Source: an uncultured Paludibaculum sp. | GTDB lineage: Bacteria > Acidobacteriota > Terriglobia > Bryobacterales > Bryobacteraceae | DNA: 64,000 nucleotides | Direction: 5' to 3' | Assembly (NCBI RefSeq): GCF_963665245.1 | Contig: NZ_OY762269.1 | Coordinates: forward strand, 1,364,001 to 1,428,000 | Part shown: positions 54,111 through 61,662 of the stretch, piece by piece | How positions within the stretch are numbered: position 1 is the first letter of the stretch | How the letters are laid out: each line of letters opens with the position of its first letter | The notes under the pieces: generated by a model | The model's input: only the letters and a program-made list of their open reading frames with translations | The model's database searches: none | What the model was told of the DNA's origin: nothing | Position numbers and translations under genes: made by a program

Positions 54111-54126
54111 TGCAGTTCCAGGGCCA
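54111..54126 (-). promoter_or_regulatory. Candidate sigma54 (-24/-12) promoter for the cus operon
   Basis: On the minus strand the sequence reads TGGCCCTGGAACTGCA, with GG and GC separated by exactly 10 nt, as in TGGCAC-N5-TTGCA promoters. Transcription would begin around 54100, which favours the cusC ATG at 54077. The divergent neighbour encodes a sigma54-dependent activator, which supports the call. One consensus base differs in each half. Confidence 0.5.
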
Positions 54127-54148
54127 CCCATGCGGAGTTCACTATCTC

Positions 54149-54160
54149 TTGTCAGGACAA
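54149..54160. promoter_or_regulatory. Palindrome TTGTC-AG-GACAA upstream of cus
   Basis: A perfect 5-bp inverted repeat with a 2-nt centre, about 23 bp upstream of the -24 element. A further TTGTCC half-site occurs near 54221. It may be a binding site for the adjacent response regulator. Confidence 0.35.
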
Positions 54161-54164
54161 TGAG

Positions 54165-54179
54165 TTGCGCCTGGCGCAA
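54165..54179. promoter_or_regulatory. Palindrome TTGCGC-CTG-GCGCAA, candidate activator site
   Basis: A perfect 6-bp inverted repeat with a 3-nt centre. It lies about 65-80 bp upstream of the predicted cus start site, an ordinary distance for an NtrC-type enhancer. Confidence 0.4.
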
Positions 54180-54229
54180 GGCTGCGCCGGCCGTCGGACT
54201 TGGAGACTTTCAGACGGCGATTGTCCAAA

Positions 54230-55390
54230 ATGAGGCACCCCATAACTCCCGCTGAGCGGAGCCTTCTACGCTACACTCCGTACATCGGGACCCCTGTGGA
54301 GCCAGAACACCAGAAAACAAATTGGGGCGCCATTGCTCTGGTCGCGGCCGCCATTGCCGCCATCAGTGCCGGCCACTATTTCACCCCGCCCAGCCAGCTC
54401 ATGTGGCATGGAGTCTTCCAGCGCGCCTACTATCTGCCCGTCGTCTTTGCCGCCATCACCTTTGGCTGGATCGGCGGGCTCACTGCCGCCGCTGTCGCAG
54501 GGCTCGCCTACGTCCCACACATCATGACCGCCTGGACCGGCATGCGTCATTACGAGATGGAGCAGTACGTCGAGATCATCATGTTCTTCGCCGTCGGTGC
54601 CGTCACTGGAATCCTTGCCGATCAGGAACGCCATCGCCGCCTCCAGCTCCAGCAGACCGCCCGGCAGCTCAGCAAGGTCTATGAGGAGCTCCAGAACACC
54701 TTCGAGCAGGTGAAACGCGCCGACCGCCTCTCCGCCATCGGCCAACTTGCTGCCGGCCTGGCCCACGAGATCCGCAACCCGCTCGCCAGTATCGATGGCG
54801 CCGCCGAGGTTCTCCTCGCCGGCGGCGAGCCCGAAGAGGTCCGCCAGGAAACTCTCGGCATCATCCGCAAGGAGTGCGGTCGTCTCAACCGTCTCCTCAC
54901 CAGCCTGCTCGACTTCGCTCGCCCTCGCCGCCCGGAATGGCGCGAAGTCAACCTCGCAGGTGTCCTCGATAAAGTCCTCGAACTTGTCGCCCACTCCGCC
55001 AAGAACGGCATCCGTTTCACAAAGGAGTTCCGTGGCGGTCCGCCCAAGCTCGTCTGCGACGAAGAGCAATTGGCTCAGGTCCTGCTCAATCTCCTCCTCA
55101 ATGCCACCCAAGCCATGCCGCGGGGTGGGGAAGTCCACGTCGACGTCGAGGCTACTCGCGAGAGCATCGAGATCCGCGTGAAAGACCAGGGCGACGGCAT
55201 CTCCGAAGACCTGCTTGACCACATCTTCGATCCGTTCTTCACCACCAAGGACACCGGCACCGGCCTCGGTCTCTCGGTCGTCCATCAGATCGTCTCCCAG
55301 CATGGCGGCAAAATCGCCGTCACGAGGAACCCCGATCGGGGACTCCTCTTCACCCTCTCCTTCCCGCAGAAACAGGCAGACCGCCCATGA
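54230..55390 (+). CDS. Membrane sensor histidine kinase
   Basis: 386 residues from the ATG at 54230; an in-frame TTG at 54200 is possible. Three or four membrane helices lie in residues 25-130 with only short external loops, so it lacks the large periplasmic sensor of ZraS or CusS. A short coiled region leads to the phosphoacceptor site LAHEIRNPLASIDG (His179), then HATPase_c with NLLLNATQAMPRGGE and DTGTGLGLSVVHQI. Its stop overlaps the regulator start (ATGA), defining a two-component pair. Being divergent from cusC, it probably senses metal or envelope stress; the signal itself is unknown. Confidence 0.9.
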   Translation: MRHPITPAERSLLRYTPYIGTPVEPEHQKTNWGAIALVAAAIAAISAGHYFTPPSQLMWHGVFQRAYYLPVVFAAITFGWIGGLTAAAVAGLAYVPHIMTAWTGMRHYEMEQYVEIIMFFAVGAVTGILADQERHRRLQLQQTARQLSKVYEELQNTFEQVKRADRLSAIGQLAAGLAHEIRNPLASIDGAAEVLLAGGEPEEVRQETLGIIRKECGRLNRLLTSLLDFARPRRPEWREVNLAGVLDKVLELVAHSAKNGIRFTKEFRGGPPKLVCDEEQLAQVLLNLLLNATQAMPRGGEVHVDVEATRESIEIRVKDQGDGISEDLLDHIFDPFFTTKDTGTGLGLSVVHQIVSQHGGKIAVTRNPDRGLLFTLSFPQKQADRP

Positions 55391-56754
55391 CCGGAAAACG
55401 CATCCTCATCGTGGACGACGAAGAAAGCCTCCGTCGTGTCACCCAGCTCCGCCTCCAGCAGGCGGGCTACGAAGCTACAACGGCCGCCGACGGCGACGAG
55501 GCTTTGGCCATTCTCCAGCGCCATCCGCAGGACCTGGTGCTGACCGATCTCCGCATGCCCGGACTCTCCGGGTTGGAACTCCTCCAGCGCGTCAAGCAGG
55601 ACTACCCCGAGATCATCGTCATCGTTGTCACCGCCTTCGGCACCATCGAATCCGCCGTCGAGGCCATGAAACAGGGGGCCTTCGACTACATCATCAAGCC
55701 GGTGAACTCCGACGCATTGCGAATGATCCTGGCCCGGGCGCTGGAACATCGCGCACTGCGGCGCGAGGTTCAGTCCCTGCGCACAGCCATCGATCGCAAG
55801 TTCGGCTTCGAAAGCATCATCGGCAACTCCAAGGCCCTGCTTTCCACGCTGGAGAACGCCGCGCGCGCGGCGCAGAGCGCCTCCACGGTTCTCGTCCGAG
55901 GTGAAACCGGCACGGGCAAGGAACTCCTGGCCAAGGCCATCCACTTCAACAGCCCGCGCCGCGAGCGCCCCATGATCGTCATCAACTGTGGTGCCATCCC
56001 CCGCGAACTGCTCGAATCCGAGCTCTTCGGCCATACTCGCGGTTCGTTCACCGGAGCCGTCGCCAACAAACAGGGCAAGATCGAGATGGCCGATCAGGGC
56101 ACTCTTTTCCTCGACGAAATCGGTGAGCTGCCTCTGGAACTCCAGGTCAAGATCCTGCGCCTCATTCAGGAACGAGAAGTGGAGAGAATCGGGGCTGCCC
56201 AACCCGTCAAGGTCGATGTCCGCATCATCGCCGCCACTCATCGCAACCTGCAGGCCATGGTGGAGAACGGCACCTTCCGCGAGGACCTCTACTACCGTCT
56301 GGCGGTCATCCCCCTGGAATTGCCGCCCCTTCGCGAGCGGCCGGAGGACGTCGCCGAACTCGTGGCGTTGTTCTTCGAGAAGTGTAAGCAGCGCATGCAG
56401 CGTCCGGAACTGGTGCTACCCCAGGCCCTGCTCCCGCACTTCATGACCTACCGTTGGCCCGGCAATGTCCGCCAGTTGGAGAACATAGTGGAACGACTGG
56501 TCGTCCTCTCCCCGGGCCCCGAGATCCATGTGGATGATCTCCCCGACGATCTCCGCCGCCAGCGAGATCCTCTGGAGGCGATCCAGCTCGAACTCCCCCC
56601 GCAAGGCATCAGTCTGGAAGCGGTGGAGAAGGAGTTGGTCCTGAGGGCGCTGCAGAAGTGCAATTGGAACCAGACGAAGGCGGCGGAGTATCTGGACATC
56701 AGCCGCAAGGTCCTAATCTATCGGATGGAAAAGTTCGGTTTGAAGAAGGAGTAG
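55387..56754 (+). CDS. Sigma54-dependent response regulator (NtrC/ZraR type)
   Basis: 455 residues. The receiver domain (about 4-115) has the phosphoacceptor Asp54 in LTDLRMPG. The AAA+ domain (about 140-375) has Walker A GETGTGKE, the sigma54-contact loop in the form GSFTGA (common instead of GAFTGA), and Walker B GTLFLDEIGEL. The C-terminal Fis-type helix-turn-helix ends CNWNQTKAAEYLDISRKVLIYRM. It needs a sigma54 promoter as its target, and the one found in front of cusC is the obvious candidate. It is coupled to the sensor kinase upstream. Confidence 0.95.
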   Translation: MTGKRILIVDDEESLRRVTQLRLQQAGYEATTAADGDEALAILQRHPQDLVLTDLRMPGLSGLELLQRVKQDYPEIIVIVVTAFGTIESAVEAMKQGAFDYIIKPVNSDALRMILARALEHRALRREVQSLRTAIDRKFGFESIIGNSKALLSTLENAARAAQSASTVLVRGETGTGKELLAKAIHFNSPRRERPMIVINCGAIPRELLESELFGHTRGSFTGAVANKQGKIEMADQGTLFLDEIGELPLELQVKILRLIQEREVERIGAAQPVKVDVRIIAATHRNLQAMVENGTFREDLYYRLAVIPLELPPLRERPEDVAELVALFFEKCKQRMQRPELVLPQALLPHFMTYRWPGNVRQLENIVERLVVLSPGPEIHVDDLPDDLRRQRDPLEAIQLELPPQGISLEAVEKELVLRALQKCNWNQTKAAEYLDISRKVLIYRMEKFGLKKE

Positions 56755-56788
56755 CGGCCAAGCCACCACTACCAACTCCTGAAGTGGG

Positions 56789-56805
56789 GCGGATCCAGGA
56801 TCCGC
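56789..56805. repeat. 17-nt palindrome GCGGATCC-A-GGATCCGC
   Basis: A perfect 8-bp inverted repeat around a single base, just before the terminator after the response-regulator gene. It may form part of the same RNA structure; a role as a protein site is also possible. Confidence 0.35.
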
Positions 56806-56830
56806 AGCCGAACCCCGGTTCGGCTTTCTT
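56806..56830 (+). terminator. Rho-independent terminator after the two-component genes
   Basis: AGCCGAAC, loop CCCG, GTTCGGCT gives a perfect 8-bp stem, followed at once by TTCTT. It lies about 50 bp after the regulator stop and before the tRNA gene. Confidence 0.65.
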
Positions 56831-56892
56831 CAAGGCCGGAGCCCGGAGGGGGTCGTTGCGGGACCCCCGGGAATTCAGCTAGTCTAGTGTCT

Positions 56893-56982
56893 GGTGAGGT
56901 GCGAGAGTGGTTGAATCGGGCGGTCTCGAAAACCGTTGAACTCGTAAGGGTTCCGTGGGTTCGAATCCCACCCTCACCGCCA
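56893..56982 (+). tRNA. tRNA-Ser (anticodon CGA)
   Basis: 90 nt with the long variable arm of a serine tRNA. The acceptor arms are GGTGAGG (56893-56899) and CCTCACC (56972-56978), followed by G and an encoded CCA (56980-56982). The anticodon CGA is at 56927-56929 in a CTCGAAA loop. The T-arm is GTGGG TTCGAAT CCCAC (56955-56971). An integrase gene starts 86 bp downstream in the same direction, so the 3' end of this gene is the likely attachment site. Confidence 0.95.
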
Positions 56983-57068
56983 GCCTAGATTCAACAAGTT
57001 AGCGCCAAAGGGCCTTCCGGCTTGGGTAATTTTGGGTAATGCGTGTGATAGGATCAGGGCGGCACGAT

Positions 57069-58301
57069 ATGGCCCTGAACATCTATCGCAGACACGGTTC
57101 CCATTGTCTTGGTGGCCGCGCGCTGCACGCAATGAGCTACGAAGCGGACGAACTGCGTCGTAGCTGGAAGACCTGCCGCTGTCCGATCTACGCTTCCGGA
57201 ACCCTCAACGGACAGTTCAAGCGCAAGAACACAGAACGCACCACCTGGGATGAAGCCAAGCCCGTAGTGCGCGGCTGGGAAGGCGTAGGTTCGTGGGACG
57301 GGCCATCCAACCCTATGGCGCAAGAGCGCCCCACTCCCGAAGCCGCGTCCCTCGATTCCGGGCGGGTCACCATCGCCGACGCCATGGCCGCCTTCCTTGC
57401 CGTCCGCGAAGGGACAAAGATCGCTCCGTCCACCCTCCGCAAATACCGGACGTTCTGCAAGCATCTGCGGTCATACGCCAATGACAAGGGCTACATCATG
57501 TTGGACCAGTTCACGTCTGCGGATATCGACGTGTTCTATGCCACCTGGAAACTGGGGCCACGTGCCAAGGGCAAAGCGCTTGGCACCCTGCGGGCGTTCT
57601 TCCGTTTTGCCGCTGTCCGCGAGTGGCTGACGAAGAGTCCAGTGACGGCTGACTTGAAGCCACCGTTAGGGGCCAACCGCGTGGCGAACAAATTCCCGTT
57701 TACGGATGAAGAACTGGACCGTATCTACACGGCGTGCGACCGGCTCGGCAGCATCGAATGGAATAACGGCACGACGACGGGGGTGTGGACAGGGGAAGAC
57801 GCCAAGGACTTCATACACCTGCTGGTGCACACCGGCTATCGGATTTCGGACGCTGGCCTGTTCCACATGGACCGGCTGCGTGGCAATGAAATCCTGCTGC
57901 GTGCCCAGAAGAACGGTGGGGACATGTTCACCTGGATTCCTGACTGGGTGCGTGACCGGCTGATCGCGAGGGCCAAGACACATGGTCAACGTCCGTTCAT
58001 TACTGGTGACTCCGAACGGTTGGAAACGGTGACGGACTTATGGCGCAGAAGGCTTAACAAGGTTTTTGAACTGGCTGGGAAGTTTGAAGAGTCTCCCACA
58101 CCCCACCGTTTCCGCCATACGTTTGCCCGTATGCTGCTTCAGCGTGGCGTACCCGTTTCGGATGTGGCTGACCTTCTGGGTGATGATGAGGACACCGTGC
58201 GCGAACATTATGCGCGCTGGGTGCCCGAACGTCAGGCCCGACTAACAAGCATCTTGCGGGATGCATTCAACGACATCCCCCGACCCAAGCTGCTGGCCTG
58301 A
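57069..58301 (+). CDS. int: Tyrosine-recombinase integrase
   Basis: 410 residues from the ATG at 57069; an in-frame ATG at 57039 adds ten residues unlike the family. The N-terminal region contains CLGG and CRCPIY Cys pairs (possible metal site), then a SAM-like core-binding domain (about 105-200) and the catalytic domain. Catalytic residues seen are Arg258 in TGYRISDA, the HRFRH box (His346, Arg349) and Tyr381 in REHYARW. The usual His after LLG is Asp (LLGDDEDTV), an uncommon change. It probably inserts and excises the element at the tRNA-Ser gene beside it. Confidence 0.9.
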   Translation: MALNIYRRHGSHCLGGRALHAMSYEADELRRSWKTCRCPIYASGTLNGQFKRKNTERTTWDEAKPVVRGWEGVGSWDGPSNPMAQERPTPEAASLDSGRVTIADAMAAFLAVREGTKIAPSTLRKYRTFCKHLRSYANDKGYIMLDQFTSADIDVFYATWKLGPRAKGKALGTLRAFFRFAAVREWLTKSPVTADLKPPLGANRVANKFPFTDEELDRIYTACDRLGSIEWNNGTTTGVWTGEDAKDFIHLLVHTGYRISDAGLFHMDRLRGNEILLRAQKNGGDMFTWIPDWVRDRLIARAKTHGQRPFITGDSERLETVTDLWRRRLNKVFELAGKFEESPTPHRFRHTFARMLLQRGVPVSDVADLLGDDEDTVREHYARWVPERQARLTSILRDAFNDIPRPKLLA

Positions 58302-58315
58302 CATCGAAGGACGTG

Positions 58316-58334
58316 GGCGTGTAGTTAGCACGCC
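58316..58334 (+). terminator. Weak hairpin after the integrase gene
   Basis: GGCGTG, a 7-nt loop, CACGCC: a 6-bp stem starting 15 bp after the integrase stop, followed by TTCC. It may help end integrase transcription; no strong U-run is present. Confidence 0.3.
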
Positions 58335-58358
58335 TTCCAAAGCACTCCAAAACTGCCG

Positions 58359-58387
58359 TTGTGTTTTTCGGCAATTCTCGCTATTCT
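58359..58387 (+). promoter_or_regulatory. Possible promoter for the 170-residue gene
   Basis: TTGTGT (58359-58364) and TATTCT (58382-58387) are separated by 17 bp, about 80 bp before the next ATG. Matches to consensus are partial, so this is a weak prediction. Confidence 0.25.
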
Positions 58388-58468
58388 ATTCGTGCCTAGT
58401 TGGGTACCGAGTCATCTTGGGCCAACTGCATGTTTGTAGAACAAAAAATCGAGTACAAGGAGTCCAGT

Positions 58469-58981
58469 ATGGCTTCACAAGCTAAATCTTCGTCTCAAAA
58501 GATCGAACGCATCCAGAATGCCGTTCGCCAACTTCCCGCCGCGTCAGCCCACCTAAACACCGCCACCGATCAGCTGGGGCGCTCTGTTGGTCAAATCGAT
58601 ACCGTCTTGAAGAAATTCAGCCTAGGCGTCCCGACATGGGTTTCCTTCAATACAGACAACAGCCTCACGTCTGATTTCTATTCGGAACAAATAGGATATG
58701 CCAAGATCGGGGGGAAATGGGGGATTGCTATACGAATCGTCTCGGGGAACTATCAGGACCCGGACGGCGAGAGCGTGGAGCAGTGGCTTTTTAATGATGC
58801 ACCTCGTCTCTTGCGTGTACATGCTGTGGATACAATCCCTGAATTGCTAGAGGACCTCCTCAAGAAATCTGAGGAGATGACCAGGAAGATCACCGAGAAA
58901 GCAGATGAGGTCGATGCGTTCGCTGCAGCGATTGATTCAGTGATTGAACCTGTCTCGAACGCCAAGCCGGGTAAGCGATAA
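58469..58981 (+). CDS. Unknown cytoplasmic protein of the element
   Basis: 170 residues from the ATG at 58469, chosen because AAGGAG (58457-58462) sits just upstream; the frame is open further 5' but without such a site. Residues 5-55 are predicted helical (SSSQKIERIQNAVRQLP), the middle is a beta-type segment (IGYAKIGGKWGIAIRIVSGN), and the C-terminal part (about 120-160) is a likely coiled coil (LLKKSEEMTRKITEKADEV). No family was recognised and no membrane segment is seen. Base composition appears less GC-rich than in the chromosomal genes, in keeping with acquired DNA. Confidence 0.65.
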   Translation: MASQAKSSSQKIERIQNAVRQLPAASAHLNTATDQLGRSVGQIDTVLKKFSLGVPTWVSFNTDNSLTSDFYSEQIGYAKIGGKWGIAIRIVSGNYQDPDGESVEQWLFNDAPRLLRVHAVDTIPELLEDLLKKSEEMTRKITEKADEVDAFAAAIDSVIEPVSNAKPGKR

Positions 58982-59006
58982 GAATCTGCACGGGGCAATA
59001 AATACG

Positions 59007-59165
59007 ATGCAAGATCTAACCCTACTTACTCTGCAAGGGTTCGCTCAATCGCTAAGCACTGATCCGTTCACTACTCTGGAATGGTTTGCCTTTCGCACTG
59101 CGGTGCTAGTGCATTTCATTGTCGTCCTCTATCGGCTGGTTAAACGCGAACTTGGAAGCAAGTAA
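59007..59165 (+). CDS. Small single-helix membrane protein
   Basis: 52 residues from the ATG at 59007, 25 bp after the preceding gene. A hydrophobic helix (about 28-43, FRTAVLVHFIVVLYRL) is followed by a basic tail KRELGSK, implying the C-terminus faces the cytoplasm. No known family. Its place right after the 170-residue gene and before a strong terminator suggests the two form one transcription unit. Confidence 0.45.
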   Translation: MQDLTLLTLQGFAQSLSTDPFTTLEWFAFRTAVLVHFIVVLYRLVKRELGSK

Positions 59166-59203
59166 AGCACCGAGGAGGGTTCTGTTCTCCCACCGATGAC
59201 TGA

Positions 59204-59226
59204 GGGCCGGTTACTCAAACCGGCCC
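59204..59226. terminator. Bidirectional terminator between convergent genes
   Basis: GGGCCGGTT, loop ACTCA, AACCGGCCC: a perfect 9-bp stem located between the + strand small gene ending at 59165 and the - strand HTH gene ending at 59235. TT follows on the plus side and TCA on the minus side, so the U-runs are poor, but the position fits a shared terminator. Confidence 0.6.
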
Positions 59227-59234
59227 TTGGTGCG

Positions 59235-59582
59235 TCATGCTGCGTTCAGTAGCCGCGTGTGAATCCTGCGGGCGACGGATTCCGGGACACTGTATGTGGT
59301 GTTGGACTGCTTCTTCCCAGCGCGTAACTTCACCACTCCGATTTCATTCTTCACCAGTTTCCGAATCGTCTCACGGCCAAGGCCCCACTGTGTGGCCAGT
59401 TCGCCAACACGGTAGTGCTTTTCGAAGGTTGTATCGTTCAAGGCATTGCTTCCAACGTTTACTGCAAGTGAACAAGCCCCGATCAATGGACTGAGGCCTG
59501 CGGTCACAGAGTCTAGCAGCGCTGCCGCATTTGCCACCGATGCAATCGCGGCTGATGTCGTTGCCCTGTGCGGTCTTAGCAC
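59235..59582 (-). CDS. Helix-turn-helix DNA-binding protein
   Basis: Up to 115 residues; the true start is uncertain, because the first 45 residues are Ala-rich and show no family likeness, and a GTG near residue 41 is a plausible alternative. The C-terminal part has a winged-HTH/MerR-like pattern, HYRVGELATQWGLGRETIRK, followed by a basic segment VKLRAGKKQ and VPESVARRIHTRL. It resembles excisionase-type or phage-type regulators. It is divergent from a second HTH gene across a 261-bp region with repeats that could be its operator. Confidence 0.6.
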   Translation of the reverse strand: MLRPHRATTSAAIASVANAAALLDSVTAGLSPLIGACSLAVNVGSNALNDTTFEKHYRVGELATQWGLGRETIRKLVKNEIGVVKLRAGKKQSNTTYSVPESVARRIHTRLLNAA

Positions 59583-59685
59583 TGCGGTGAACCCTTGTGA
59601 ACGGCTCTCGTCACCGTGGCCATGATCTCAAGGTCCCGGTGCCCGCATTCCGTGGTCCTAAACCCGCTTCACCGGCCCGGTTCAG

Positions 59686-59710
59686 ATTCATTCACGCGCC
59701 GTGATTGAAT
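59686..59710. repeat. 25-nt near-palindrome, candidate operator
   Basis: ATTCATTCACG, CGC, CGTGATTGAAT: 10 of 11 arm positions pair, the mismatch being internal. The length and the location upstream of an HTH gene fit a dimeric repressor site. Confidence 0.45.
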
Positions 59711-59759
59711 TTTTCCGCCCCAAAACCCCAACAAATACGCGATTTTCGTTGCATGCGCC

Positions 59760-59784
59760 ATGACTACGCATGACGCCATATGAC
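59760..59784 (+). repeat. Three helically phased ATGAC repeats
   Basis: ATGAC occurs at 59760, 59770 and 59780, exactly one helical turn apart, ending 59 bp before the HTH gene on the plus strand. Same-face repeats of this kind are typical of excisionase, regulator or iteron binding sites. Confidence 0.5.
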
Positions 59785-59843
59785 ATACTCCGGCTGGCGG
59801 CGATAACCGCCCTCACGGCTTAGTTCGCACCCAAGGCAAAACA

Positions 59844-60197
59844 ATGACGCACGCTGAGCAGGTGGCCCCGGCATACCTGCGATTGCAGGACAGCGCAAAG
59901 TTCACCGGCCTGAGTCCGAGCATGATTCGCAAGTTGTCGAGGGAAGGCAAAATCCCAAAGGCGCGTGTCGGATCAGCGGTCTGCTATCCGGTGGCAGCAT
60001 TGCGGACCTTCATGGAATCAGCCCGCACCGAACGGCCAAGGCTGGACGGCACCGCAGCACTGGTCGAATCGCTTGGCCAGACCATGCGGGACGGCTTGAT
60101 CCCGCAACCCGGTGGCACGTTTAAACAGGCGAGTCTGGAACAGCGGTTGGACGCGGCTATCCGGCTGCTAAAATTGCTGGCCCCGGACGGAGCCTGA
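59844..60197 (+). CDS. Excisionase-like HTH protein
   Basis: 117 residues. Residues 10-55 fit the helix-turn-helix/excisionase family: YLRLQDSAKFTGLSPSMIRKL, split as YLRLQDSAKFTGL and SPSMIRKLSREGKIPK, then VGSAVCYPVAALRTFM, the wing-and-helix end. The remaining residues are a helical tail of unknown role. It opens the rightward gene string of the element and may regulate it and/or assist excision with the integrase. Confidence 0.7.
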   Translation: MTHAEQVAPAYLRLQDSAKFTGLSPSMIRKLSREGKIPKARVGSAVCYPVAALRTFMESARTERPRLDGTAALVESLGQTMRDGLIPQPGGTFKQASLEQRLDAAIRLLKLLAPDGA

Positions 60198-60308
60198 TTC
60201 TGACATCGGGCTTTGAATCACCCGCAGAACGGCGCGTTTAAACGCGACCCCACCGGGACGGGTCAAAGACCCCGGATCACGTTGCAGGACAAACAGAATG
60301 ACACACGA

Positions 60309-60965
60309 ATGGTTCATTACACAGATGAACAATACGCCGACCATGCCCCGGCAATAGCGGCGGAACAGGACGGACTGGCAACAGCAAAATCCAAGTTGGA
60401 GGAGTTGGTGGCCATCGGCCTGGAGGCAGCAAGGGTCAGCGAGCGGGCGCATGAAGCATATGAGGCGGAACAGGAAGGCATCGCCAGTTTGGAGGAACAG
60501 GGCAAGGCTGAAGCTGAAGCACTGCGCGCCAAACAGATTGAGGCCTTCACCGAGGCTCCGCAGAATATCGTCTTTGACCACGACGCAGCAATTGACGCCA
60601 TTGAACGGCACCAGCGCCGCGCGTCCTACTTCAAGCACGCAGTAGACTTCGCCCGCAGTTATGGGAGCTTAGTGCGGTTGTTGGGCAAGTTGGAAGCGGA
60701 CGCAGAACTGGCCGCTGCGCATTGTTCTGTTGTGAGTCAGCGCGCCATGATATCCGCCGTTGAGCGGTTCATCGCAGCCCAATCCTTGCTGCACACCGAA
60801 ACTGTGGTCCACTTCCCATCCGGCCCCAATTCCAAAACCGGAGCCTTGATAGAAGATGCTCGCGACGCATTCAGGACCGCGTATCAGGCAATGGAAGCCG
60901 TTACGAACGAACGTTCAAGGCAAGTCAGCCTGGGCATCGGTATTGCACTTGGAGGTGCGAAATGA
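60309..60965 (+). CDS. Unknown coiled-coil protein of the element
   Basis: 218 residues from the ATG at 60309; a TTG at 60213 would give 250 residues. Neither has a strong ribosome-binding site, so the start is uncertain. Residues 20-85 are Ala/Glu-rich and probably coiled coil (EQDGLATAKSKLEEL, AYEAEQEGIASLEEQGKAEAE), and the rest is also mostly helical. No family recognised. Its stop overlaps the next small gene (ATGA). Confidence 0.6.
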   Translation: MVHYTDEQYADHAPAIAAEQDGLATAKSKLEELVAIGLEAARVSERAHEAYEAEQEGIASLEEQGKAEAEALRAKQIEAFTEAPQNIVFDHDAAIDAIERHQRRASYFKHAVDFARSYGSLVRLLGKLEADAELAAAHCSVVSQRAMISAVERFIAAQSLLHTETVVHFPSGPNSKTGALIEDARDAFRTAYQAMEAVTNERSRQVSLGIGIALGGAK

Positions 60966-61135
60966 ATCCGCTGACGTTGACAGAGGTAAAGGCCCTGTTG
61001 GGCCAGACTGCGGGCGACTTGAAGCCATACCAGCTTGAACAACTGCTGGACGCGCTGGCCCGCAGGCCGTGGCCGCAGTTGGACGCGGCTGCGCAGGAAT
61101 CGCTGGCGACAATTTCGAGCAGGTGGAGCAACTGA
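60962..61135 (+). CDS. Small unknown protein (57 residues)
   Basis: Translates as MNPLTLTEVKALLGQT with a helical, Leu-rich continuation ending ISSRWSN. Its ATG overlaps the previous stop (ATGA), and the next ATG follows one base after its TGA, so it sits in a gapless chain. That arrangement is the main support; no domain is known. Confidence 0.5.
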   Translation: MNPLTLTEVKALLGQTAGDLKPYQLEQLLDALARRPWPQLDAAAQESLATISSRWSN

Positions 61136-61136
61136 T

Positions 61137-61361
61137 ATGGACAACTTCAATGGAATGACGGCTGACCAATTGAGGGCGGCCATTGATGCGCACTCGCGGG
61201 AACAGCAACCCCCGCGCACCGAACTCACCAACAAGGACGACGCGCGCGCGGGGTTCTTGTTGACACTTCCTCCAAATCAACTGACGAAAGACGACCGCGA
61301 TCACTTGTTGCGGTCGGTGCAGGACGCGCTTTTGCGCTGGAAGGAAGGAACCCTTGAGTAA
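61137..61361 (+). CDS. Small unknown protein (74 residues)
   Basis: Starts at the ATG 1 bp after the previous stop. MDNFNGMTADQLRAAIDAHS is followed by an acidic/basic helical segment and QLTKDDRDHLLRSVQDALL. It is charged with no hydrophobic segment, so it is cytoplasmic. The 3' end overlaps the next gene by 8 bp. No family recognised. Confidence 0.5.
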   Translation: MDNFNGMTADQLRAAIDAHSREQQPPRTELTNKDDARAGFLLTLPPNQLTKDDRDHLLRSVQDALLRWKEGTLE

Positions 61362-61662
61362 GATTCGCGAAATAGCAGTGCGGGTTCGCGGGAAGGTGGC
61401 AGAGTTGCGGACTGAGTTCCCCTCAGGGGACTGCGTGTTGGTGTCAGTGAAAAACGATGCCTTCAACACCGTGGGCGGAATGCCGATGGAAGTCCCGGTG
61501 GAGAACGCCGCGCGGCATCTGGTGGAAGGCACCCACAGGATGGCCACGGAAACCGAAATCAAAGCCTTCCGGGAACAGCAGAAAGCCGCGCGTCTGGATA
61601 TACGGAATCGGCAACCCGCAAAGGGTTCGGCATACCACCTGGAGCGGAAGGGCTGCGAGTGA
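61354..61662 (+). CDS. Unknown protein (102 residues) with TTG start
   Basis: The TTG at 61354 is chosen because a strong Shine-Dalgarno run (AAGGAAGGA, 61341-61349) lies 4 bp upstream. SKIREIAVRVRGKVAELRTE opens a beta-type N-terminal half; the C-terminal half is basic (FREQQKAARLDIRNRQP). No domain recognised. It overlaps the gene before it by 8 bp, and its stop overlaps the next start (TGATG). Confidence 0.5.
   Translation: MSKIREIAVRVRGKVAELRTEFPSGDCVLVSVKNDAFNTVGGMPMEVPVENAARHLVEGTHRMATETEIKAFREQQKAARLDIRNRQPAKGSAYHLERKGCE

Larger units (their letters stand above)
59583..59843. other. Divergent control region between the two HTH genes
   Basis: 261 bp without a gene. It contains a 25-nt near-palindrome (59686-59710), an A/C-rich stretch, and three ATGAC repeats spaced exactly 10 bp apart (59760-59784). 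It most likely holds both promoters and operators of the divergent HTH genes; a replication or excision site is also possible. Confidence 0.5.
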
